From the NCBI RefSeq assembly GCF_029245835.1, contig NZ_JAQWOO010000037.1, forward strand, positions 1 through 64,000: a stretch of 64,000 bases of DNA, in the 5' to 3' direction. Below are positions 42,125 through 48,853 of this stretch, in pieces. The position numbers and the translations under genes were made by a program. The notes under the pieces were generated by a model. The model saw only the letters and a program-made list of their open reading frames with translations. It ran no database searches and was not told the origin of the DNA. The DNA is from Algibacter sp. Its GTDB lineage: Bacteria; Bacteroidota; Bacteroidia; Flavobacteriales; Flavobacteriaceae. How positions within the stretch are numbered: position 1 is the first letter of the stretch; every line of letters begins with the position of its first letter.

Positions 42125-43240
42125 ATGGCACGCAATATTTGGAATTGGCAACAGATCGAATGGCCTCATTTTTCTTATAACGAAGATGCACTTAATGACT
42201 TAGAATTAAAATTCTCTAAAAATACAGGAACTGTTTTAGGCACTTTTAAACACGTCAATGAAAATGCAAAGGAACAATTGATTATTGAGATATTATCTAA
42301 CGAAGCGCTAAAGACTTCTGAAATTGAAGGGGAGTATCTCGATAGAGACAGTATACAATCGTCTATTAAAAAAAATTTAGGATTAAAAGTTGATAAAAAA
42401 CGAATAGCTCCTGCCGAATTTGGTATTTCAGAAATGATGGTTGATTTACATAAAAATTTTAACAAACAGCTAACGCAGCAACAGCTATTTAATTGGCATA
42501 AAATGCTTACCAACGGTAGACAAGATCTAACCGATATTGGTACATACCGAACACATGTAGATCCTATGCAAGTAGTCTCTGGACGCTTAGATAAACCAAC
42601 AGTCCATTTTGAAGCGCCACCATCAAAAAATATGCGAGTAGCAATGAAGCAGTTTATATCTTGGTTTAATACTTCAAATTCTAAGACAGGAAAAAACGTA
42701 TTACCACTTGCAAAGGCAGGTATTACACATCTCTATTTTGTATGTATACACCCATTTGAAGATGGTAACGGACGAATTGCACGTGCACTCACCGAAAAAT
42801 CTATAGCACAAAGTATAGGACAACCTGCGCTTATATCACTATCAAAAACTATAGAACGCAATAAAAAAGCATACTATAACGCATTAGAGAACAATAATAA
42901 GGATCTAGAGATTACAGAATGGCTGCTATACTTCGGACAAACCATATTAGATGCACAAGAGGACACTCTAAAACTTATTGATTTTTTAATTGAAAAAGCA
43001 AAATTCTTTGATCGCTATAATACGCTTATGAACGAACGACAACTAAAAGTTGTTACACGTATTTTTGATGCAGGCCATCAAGGATTTGATGGTGGTTTAA
43101 GTGCTGATAACTATACCAAAATAGCTAAAACCTCTGCTTCTACTGCTACACGTGATTTAAAAGACATGGTGGACAAAAAAATATTTGTTAAAACTGGTGA
43201 ATTAAAGAGTACTCGGTACTGGCTGAATATTAAACATTAA
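42125..43240 (+). CDS. Self-inhibited Fic-domain AMP-transferase with C-terminal winged helix
   Basis: The 371-residue protein has a DUF4172-like N-terminal region containing the inhibitory helix motif TSEIEG, which matches [S/T]xxxE[G/N] of class II Fic proteins, then the Fic core HPFEDGNGRIAR (HxFx[D/E]GNGRxxR), and a winged helix near residues 300-371 (TKIAKTSASTATRDLKDMVDK). Such proteins transfer AMP or related groups to target proteins and are held off by the inhibitory Glu. The HTH and the two palindromes at its promoter suggest it controls its own expression. No separate antitoxin is adjacent. It lies outside the attachment site at 43299. Confidence 0.9.
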   Translation: MARNIWNWQQIEWPHFSYNEDALNDLELKFSKNTGTVLGTFKHVNENAKEQLIIEILSNEALKTSEIEGEYLDRDSIQSSIKKNLGLKVDKKRIAPAEFGISEMMVDLHKNFNKQLTQQQLFNWHKMLTNGRQDLTDIGTYRTHVDPMQVVSGRLDKPTVHFEAPPSKNMRVAMKQFISWFNTSNSKTGKNVLPLAKAGITHLYFVCIHPFEDGNGRIARALTEKSIAQSIGQPALISLSKTIERNKKAYYNALENNNKDLEITEWLLYFGQTILDAQEDTLKLIDFLIEKAKFFDRYNTLMNERQLKVVTRIFDAGHQGFDGGLSADNYTKIAKTSASTATRDLKDMVDKKIFVKTGELKSTRYWLNIKH

Positions 43241-43260
43241 TTTACAAATTAATATAAAAA

Positions 43261-43286
43261 AAGCCTTCACATTTCTGCGAAGGCTT
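43261..43286 (-). terminator. Rho-independent terminator of the tRNA-Met fragment
   Basis: AAGCCTTC-N10-GAAGGCTT is a perfect 8-bp stem followed on the minus strand by seven T residues. It lies 13 bases beyond the tRNA 3' end and is oriented for that gene, so it marks the original downstream end of a chromosomal tRNA. Confidence 0.8.
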
Positions 43287-43298
43287 GATTTTACTTTG

Positions 43299-43340
43299 TA
43301 GCGGGAACTGGACTCGAACCAGTGACCTTCGGGTTATGAG
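43299..43340 (-). tRNA. tRNA-Met(CAT) 3' fragment, integrase attachment site
   Basis: The minus strand reads CTCATAACCCGA, the anticodon loop with CAT and the 3' anticodon stem, then a variable loop, the T arm with GGTTCGAGTCC, and the acceptor end TTCCCGCTA. The 5' half (acceptor, D arm, 5' anticodon stem) is missing: directly before CTCATAA stands AACA. The break at the anticodon loop and the integrase 160 bases away mark it as one end of an integrated element, the usual product of tyrosine recombinases that target tRNA genes. The rebuilt tRNA is not in this window. Confidence 0.85.
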
Positions 43341-43445
43341 TGTTTGATACTTGTATGCTAAACTAGTGCAAATACACTGAAATACAACGTATTAAGTAAT
43401 GATTAATATTATTTAATATCAAATAATAGTAAACAAAACCAACAA

Positions 43446-43467
43446 ATGTTGCACCTATGTTGTACCT
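43446..43467 (+). repeat. Tandem 11-bp repeats, candidate integrase arm sites
   Basis: ATGTTGCACCT is followed directly by ATGTTGTACCT, a tandem direct repeat with one mismatch, between the tRNA fragment and the integrase gene. Integrase arm-binding sites are short direct repeats in just this place. Confidence 0.45.
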
Positions 43468-43501
43468 GAAATGATTATCTTTATAATCTAATAGTTTTAA
43501 T

Positions 43502-44707
43502 ATGGCAACGGTAAGAGTAGTTTTGAGAAAAAAGAAGAATAAAGCTGGACGGTTCCCTATTGCTATACGGATAACTAAAGACCGTAAAAGTTCTTTCCTA
43601 AATACTGGACAATATATTGATGAAAAATTTTGGGACGAAAAAAATCGTAACGTTCGGAAGTCCCATCCAAACTCAAAGGTGCTCAATAATTTTATTGTCA
43701 GTAAAGTTGCAGAAGCTAATGATAAGGTTTTAAAATCTGAAATGAAACCGGAGTACGAATCAGTTGCAGAAATTAGAAACAAGATATTAGAAAACAAGGG
43801 ATTTGATTTCTTTGTTGTTGCCAATATGCACCTTAAAAATCTTAAAAATAGAAATAAACATCATCAATATGATACTGAGTTTGGCCGTTTAAAAAAGTTT
43901 AAGGAATTTTTAGGTAAGGATGTGCTTCCTTTTAACAAGTTAAATGTTGTCTTACTAAAGAAATTTGAAACCTATTTAATACATAGCAAAAAGCTTTCCC
44001 CAAGAACGGTTGTAAACTACCATATTTTAATCAGAACAATTTATAATCTTGCTATTGCAGAATCTATTACGGACAGAGGGCTATATCCTTTTGGTAAAGG
44101 CAAAATGACAATTAGAATTCCTGAATCTCAAAAAATAGGCTTTACTTCTGATGAAATACAAAAGTTAGAAAATGCTCAAGATATTACAGAAGCTCAACAA
44201 AAAGCAATTCATATTTGGCTAATCAGTTTTTATTTTGCTGGTATTCGGGTTGGTGATGTCCTTCAATTAAAGTGGACGGATTTTAATGATGGCAGACTGC
44301 TTTATAGAATGAATAAAAATAGTAAACTGGTTTCACTTAAAGTTCCTGAGAAGGCAACTGAAATATTCAATAACTATAAGGATGAATCAGAAAGCAATGG
44401 ACTAGTGTTTCCTCAATTGAGGGATATAGACCTTAATAATACTGAGGAAATTTCGAAAAGAACACAATCAATCACTCGAAATGTAAACAGAAGGTTAAAG
44501 ATTGCTGCTAAGCAATTGGGAATTAAAAAGAATATCAGTATGCACATCGCAAGACATAGTTTCGGTAATATATCTGGGGATAAAATCCCTATTCAGATGC
44601 TGCAAAAATTATATCGTCATTCTTCAGTAACAACTACCATTCGCTATCAAGCAAACTTTATTCACAAAGATGCCGATGATGCTTTGGATAGTGTAATTAA
44701 TTTTTAA
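43502..44707 (+). CDS. int: Tyrosine recombinase (integrase) of a tRNA-Met-targeting element
   Basis: The 401-residue protein has an N-terminal Arm-DNA-binding domain of the Bacteroidota type (VRVVLRKKKNKAGRFPIAIR), a SAM-like core-binding domain (about 105-205), and a catalytic domain with Arg in AGIRVGD, HIARHSFGN (HxxR), and HSSVTTTIRYQ ending in the nucleophile Tyr. The tRNA fragment just upstream is its likely target. No excisionase, relaxase or conjugation genes follow, so the element is either a remnant or has its remaining genes elsewhere. Confidence 0.93.
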   Translation: MATVRVVLRKKKNKAGRFPIAIRITKDRKSSFLNTGQYIDEKFWDEKNRNVRKSHPNSKVLNNFIVSKVAEANDKVLKSEMKPEYESVAEIRNKILENKGFDFFVVANMHLKNLKNRNKHHQYDTEFGRLKKFKEFLGKDVLPFNKLNVVLLKKFETYLIHSKKLSPRTVVNYHILIRTIYNLAIAESITDRGLYPFGKGKMTIRIPESQKIGFTSDEIQKLENAQDITEAQQKAIHIWLISFYFAGIRVGDVLQLKWTDFNDGRLLYRMNKNSKLVSLKVPEKATEIFNNYKDESESNGLVFPQLRDIDLNNTEEISKRTQSITRNVNRRLKIAAKQLGIKKNISMHIARHSFGNISGDKIPIQMLQKLYRHSSVTTTIRYQANFIHKDADDALDSVINF

Positions 44708-44720
44708 TGAGCAAATTTTT

Positions 44721-45923
44721 AGTACATGACAAAAATATAATTCATTGATTTTCAATAAATTAAGCATTGATTAATTAGGTTAAAGCATTGATTTTCAGTA
44801 TATTAGATGAATAATTCCACTTATTTTTCTAATGAAGAAAACCAATGCTGTCACTAAAAATAGTGAATTAACTTCTATTCTGAATACTCATTTTCAAGGA
44901 AAGCTGAATTTAGCTAGGGTAAAGCTCATTTCCCACTTTATCGTTGCCCTTTGTAAAGTACAGACCGTTACTTTTGAGAAATTAGCCAATGCCTTTGATA
45001 CTCAGGCAAGTCCCGAGTCTTCTTTAAGGCGCATACAGCGGTTTATTGCAAACTACAGTTTAGATCCCGACCTTATAGCACGTCTTGTTTTTAACCTGCT
45101 CCCTAAGCAGGGCAAATTAATCCTGAGCATAGATAGGACCAACTGGAAGTTTGGGCAGACCAACATTAATATCTTTATGCTCGGTATTGTTTATAAGGGT
45201 GTTGCTTTTCCCTTGTTGTTTACCATGCTCGACAAGCGAGGCAACTCCAACAGTGGTGAACGTATTGAACTGGTCAATAAGTTTATCCGCCTTTTTGGTA
45301 AGGATGTCATTGAGTCTATCGTCGCCGACAGGGAATTTGTAGGCGAACAATGGCTAGGGTTTCTTAACCGAAACAATATTAGGTACTACATCCGTATCCG
45401 TAATAACTTTAAAGTATTCATACCTCACAAGAACAAAGAAATTAAGGCTTCCCATTTGTTTGATAGGTTTAAACCTAATGAGTTTGTGTATTACAACAAA
45501 ATTGTACGGGTCAATGGACAACTCTGTTACTTATCGGGTTGCAGGCTCAATAATAGAAATGGGAAACAAGGTTTCTTGATCATTATATCGTTTAACAAAC
45601 CTGAAAAAGCTCAACAGCATTATAAACAGCGGTGGCAGATTGAAATGTCTTTTAAAGCTATGAAATCCAGTGGGTTTGATATAGAAAAAACACACTTGAA
45701 AGATATTGATAGAATTGAAAAGTTAATCTTGTTGGTAATCATTGCTTTTGTTTGGTGTTATAAAATTGGAATACACCTACATCAAATTAACCCTATTACA
45801 ATCAAAAAACATGGCAGAAAAGCTAAAAGTATTTTTAAACATGGGCTCTCTTTCTTAGCTAGTGTATTGTTAAACACTGAAAATCAAATGAATACTAATA
45901 TATTCCATTTTTTGTCATGTACT
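44721..45923 (+). mobile_element. IS4-family insertion sequence
   Basis: The ends are 15-base inverted repeats, agtacatgacaaaaa at 44721-44735 and its exact complement at 45909-45923, giving 1203 bases. Inside each end a further attgattttcagt-like repeat occurs. I found no target duplication next to the repeats (attttt on the left, tagaag on the right), so the boundary or the history of the copy is uncertain. It sits just behind the integrase gene. Confidence 0.8.
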
Positions 45924-45926
45924 TAG
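44832..45926 (+). CDS. IS4-family transposase
   Basis: The 364-residue protein has the DDE residues in LSIDRTNW and VADREFVG and the IS4 signature Y-x2-R-x3-E-x6-K in YKQRWQIEMSFKAMK. It appears full length. The inverted repeat ends at 45923 with the last sense codon ACT, and the stop TAG is supplied by 45924-45926, outside the repeat as I define it. This is an odd overlap and may mean the true IS end lies a few bases further. Confidence 0.9.
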   Translation: MKKTNAVTKNSELTSILNTHFQGKLNLARVKLISHFIVALCKVQTVTFEKLANAFDTQASPESSLRRIQRFIANYSLDPDLIARLVFNLLPKQGKLILSIDRTNWKFGQTNINIFMLGIVYKGVAFPLLFTMLDKRGNSNSGERIELVNKFIRLFGKDVIESIVADREFVGEQWLGFLNRNNIRYYIRIRNNFKVFIPHKNKEIKASHLFDRFKPNEFVYYNKIVRVNGQLCYLSGCRLNNRNGKQGFLIIISFNKPEKAQQHYKQRWQIEMSFKAMKSSGFDIEKTHLKDIDRIEKLILLVIIAFVWCYKIGIHLHQINPITIKKHGRKAKSIFKHGLSFLASVLLNTENQMNTNIFHFLSCT

Positions 45927-46033
45927 AAGTATTTTATAATTTTAACTCATTTTTAATAAAAGTAATTATCATATCCCGTTTTTTTGAATAATGCTTTATA
46001 ACTCATAACAATCTACCCAAAAATATATATTAT

Positions 46034-46062
46034 TTGAAAATCACATTTATTTTCATACTTTG
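46034..46062 (+). promoter_or_regulatory. Promoter of the acyl-CoA ligase gene
   Basis: TTG at 46034-46036, a 19-base spacer and TACTTTG at 46056-46062 approximate TTG-N19-TAnnTTTG with the last element one T short. The start codon is 27 bases on. Confidence 0.5.
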
Positions 46063-46089
46063 CAATAACTGGACTTTATAGTACAATTT

Positions 46090-47859
46090 ATGATAGAAGT
46101 AACAAGATTATTCGATTTTCCTTATTATCAAATGGAAAATGCTCCATTAGAAGCTGCCTTAGTAACTAAATATAATGGAAAATGGATTGAAACAAATACT
46201 AAAGACTATTTAAATAAAGCAAATGCTTTAAGTAGAGCTTTACTAAAACTTGGTGTTAAAAAGGATGACAAAATAGCTATAATCTCTTCAAGTAATAGAA
46301 CAGAATGGAATATTACCGACATTGGTGTTTTACAAACTGGAGCTCAAACCGTGCCTATTTACCCAACAATTAGTCCAGAAGATTACGAATATATTTTAAA
46401 CCATAGCGAATCTATTTATTGCTTTGTTTCTGATGATGACGTTTTAGAAAAAATAAATAAGATTAAATCTAAAACAGGATTAAAAGATGTTTTTTCTTTT
46501 GATACGATTAAGGGATGCAAAAATTATTCTGAATTATTTGAACTTGGAAAAGACAACTCTAATCAAAATGAATTAGATACACGAAAAGACGAAGTAAAAT
46601 CAATAGATTTAGCTACCATTATTTATACTTCGGGCACTACAGGAAAACCCAAAGGCGTTATGCTTTCTCATTGGAATATTGTTTCTAATGTATTTGCGGT
46701 ATCAAAAAGATTTCCTTTAAAACCTAATGATAAAACACTCAGCTTTCTTCCTGTTTGCCACATCTTTGAGCGGGTATTTTTATATGTATGCCAATATTGT
46801 AGTATATCTATCTATTTTGCAGAAAGTATAGATAAAATTGGCGACAATTTAAAAGAAGTAAAACCAAATGTTATAACCGTTGTTCCCAGATTGATAGAAA
46901 AAGTATATGACAAAATTATGGCTAAAGCCGAAGAATTAACTGGGATAAAAAGAAAACTGTTTTTTTGGGCTGTAGATCTCGGGGCAACATTCCAACCCTA
47001 TAAACAAAATGGCTGGTGGTATGAATTAAAACTAGCTATTGCTAGAAAATTAATTTTTAGCAAATGGCAAGAAGCTATGGGAGGCAATATCGTTTTTATG
47101 GCCTCTGGTAGTGCTGCATTACAACCTAGACTAGGACATTTATTTGGAGCTGCAAATATGCCAATAATGGAATGTTATGGCCTTACTGAAACATCCCCTG
47201 GTGTTACAGTTAGTGATAGAAGAAATAGAGGTTGGAAAATAGGTTCTGTAGGGAGAGTACTTGATAAATGTGAAGTAAAAATAGCTGACGACGGCGAAAT
47301 ACTTTGTAAAGGGCCAAACATAATGATGGGGTACTACAAAGACCCAGAAAAAACTGCCAGCGTGATGACTGGCGATTATTTTCATACTGGTGATAAAGGT
47401 GAAATTGATACGGATGGTTTTTTAAAAATTACAGGACGTAAAAAAGAAATGTTTAAAACTTCGGGAGGTAAATATATTGTGCCTACACTTCTTGAAAACG
47501 ATCTAAAACAATCTCGTTTCATAGAACAAATTATGATTATTGGTGAGGGAGAAAAAATGCCCGCAGCACTAATTCAACCAAATTTTGAATTTGTAAAAGA
47601 ATGGATTGAGCATAAAAAATATCCTATCGGCAATTCTTTTGAAGACATTGCTAATTCTGATGTTATCCAAAAAAGAATCCAAAAAGAAGTTAATAAATGC
47701 AACCAAAAATTTGGTAAATGGGAGCAAATAAAAGTTTTTAAATTAACTCCCGAAGTTTGGTCTATTGATGGCGGACATCTGACGCCTACTTTGAAAATGA
47801 AAAGAGATGTTATAAAAAACATGTATCATAATTTGATTGAAAATATTTATCGCCCATAA
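46090..47859 (+). CDS. fadD: Long-chain fatty acid-CoA ligase
   Basis: The 589-residue adenylate-forming enzyme has the AMP-binding loop YTSGTTGKPKGV, the motif MECYGLTETSPGV, the hinge TGDKGEIDTDGFLKITGRKKE and a C-terminal lid ending near LTPTLKMKRD. The size and the long linker fit the long-chain (FAA1/FadD15-like) group. It activates fatty acids for the beta-oxidation genes that follow in the same direction after the MarR gene. Chain-length preference cannot be read from the sequence. Confidence 0.9.
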   Translation: MIEVTRLFDFPYYQMENAPLEAALVTKYNGKWIETNTKDYLNKANALSRALLKLGVKKDDKIAIISSSNRTEWNITDIGVLQTGAQTVPIYPTISPEDYEYILNHSESIYCFVSDDDVLEKINKIKSKTGLKDVFSFDTIKGCKNYSELFELGKDNSNQNELDTRKDEVKSIDLATIIYTSGTTGKPKGVMLSHWNIVSNVFAVSKRFPLKPNDKTLSFLPVCHIFERVFLYVCQYCSISIYFAESIDKIGDNLKEVKPNVITVVPRLIEKVYDKIMAKAEELTGIKRKLFFWAVDLGATFQPYKQNGWWYELKLAIARKLIFSKWQEAMGGNIVFMASGSAALQPRLGHLFGAANMPIMECYGLTETSPGVTVSDRRNRGWKIGSVGRVLDKCEVKIADDGEILCKGPNIMMGYYKDPEKTASVMTGDYFHTGDKGEIDTDGFLKITGRKKEMFKTSGGKYIVPTLLENDLKQSRFIEQIMIIGEGEKMPAALIQPNFEFVKEWIEHKKYPIGNSFEDIANSDVIQKRIQKEVNKCNQKFGKWEQIKVFKLTPEVWSIDGGHLTPTLKMKRDVIKNMYHNLIENIYRP

Positions 47860-48336
47860 CCACTTAAAAACAGTGGCAAAATAAAACACTATTTATTAGC
47901 AGATACTGAATAGTATATAACGAAATAAAGCTAGCCCTAATAATAGTCTAAAATGTAATTTATTATTTTTAAAGATACATTTCCACAACCTGAAGAAAAC
48001 CCCAATACGTTGTTATTCATATTTTTAGGTTGCTTAATTTTTGGACTATTCTTGGCATATATTTACACTAATCAGTCAAAAACTACAACCACTATTTCTG
48101 GAGTCAGAGCTGGTGGCATATTTGGATGATTTGCCCGATTATTTTTTTAATTTAGCGATGTACATTTATTCAAAAATGGAATTAGTAGCCTTGTACCTTC
48201 GTCTCCCTATTGTTATGACAACAATAAAAAGCGGATTGATTGGAGCAGTTAACAGAAAATTAGGGTCGTAATATGTTTCGAAAATTTCTCATTTTTCAAT
48301 CGATATTCTCTTATTTGAAAAAACAATTATAATTTT

Positions 48337-48370
48337 ATAAAAAATACTATGCACGCATAGTATTTTTTAT
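48337..48370. promoter_or_regulatory. 34-bp palindromic operator upstream of the MarR gene
   Basis: Two 16-base arms, ataaaaaatactatgc and its exact complement gcatagtattttttat, are separated by only two bases (ac). The site ends 1 base before the -7 box TATATTTG and replaces any -33 element, so a MarR dimer here would block the promoter. Confidence 0.8.
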
Positions 48371-48378
48371 TATATTTG
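48371..48378 (+). promoter_or_regulatory. -7 element of the MarR/beta-oxidation promoter
   Basis: TATATTTG fits TAnnTTTG exactly, 19 bases before the ATG and directly after the palindrome at 48337-48370. Confidence 0.6.
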
Positions 48379-48397
48379 AGCTCACCAATCTAAAAAA

Positions 48398-48844
48398 ATG
48401 AAAGAAAAAACCATCGACTATGTTCTCAGAACTACTTGGTTAACAGTACAAAAAATGTATAATGAGGAAGCCTCAAAATTTGATAGCACTATGGCAACAG
48501 GATTTACTTTATTGAGTATCGACCCTGAAAAAGGAACACCCTCAACTGCCTTAGGGCCAAAAATGGGGATGGAAGCCACTAGTCTTTCTAGATTATTAAA
48601 AACAATGGAAAAAAAGGGTTTAATTATAAGAAAACCTAATCCTAATGATGGTCGTGGCGTTATTATATCGCTAACCGACTTTGGTATAGAAAAAAGAGAT
48701 TATTCAAAAGACAAAGTTCTGTTATTTAATGAAGCCATAAAAAACAATGTCTCCGAAGAGCAATTAATGCATTTTTACGAAGTATCCGAAGTTATTAATG
48801 ACCTGGTTTGTAATAAAAAAATATACAATCAATCTGATAGTTAA
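48398..48844 (+). CDS. MarR-family regulator of the beta-oxidation operon
   Basis: The 148-residue protein has the MarR winged helix: LGPKMGMEATSLSRLLKTMEKKGLI is the recognition part and RKPNPNDGRGVIISLTDFG the wing. It begins the operon, 9 bases before the multifunctional enzyme gene, and the perfect palindrome upstream is its probable binding site. By analogy it would release DNA on binding a fatty acid or acyl-CoA; that is inference. Confidence 0.92.
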   Translation: MKEKTIDYVLRTTWLTVQKMYNEEASKFDSTMATGFTLLSIDPEKGTPSTALGPKMGMEATSLSRLLKTMEKKGLIIRKPNPNDGRGVIISLTDFGIEKRDYSKDKVLLFNEAIKNNVSEEQLMHFYEVSEVINDLVCNKKIYNQSDS

Positions 48845-48853
48845 AATATTAAA

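Larger units (their letters stand above)
47860..48397 (+). other. Spacer of 538 bases with a possible decayed short gene and the MarR operator
   Basis: No confident gene is visible. At about 47960-48128 one frame without ATG reads a hydrophobic segment (LLFIFLGCLIFGLFLAYIYT) and stops at TGA; continuing it meets further stops. The track ORF at 48041-48271 in another frame has no recognisable domain. This may be a degraded membrane-protein gene. The last 60 bases hold the palindromic operator and promoter of the MarR gene. Confidence 0.4.

Noticed and set aside
46001-46009. ACTCATAAC as the second attachment site of the tRNA-Met element
   Set aside because: It shares only 9 bases with the tRNA anticodon loop and is in the opposite orientation, whereas the two ends of an integrated element should be direct repeats.
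48041-48271. 76-residue ORF as a gene
   Set aside because: There is no recognisable domain or promoter, and the composition and overlap with another hydrophobic frame suggest decayed DNA.
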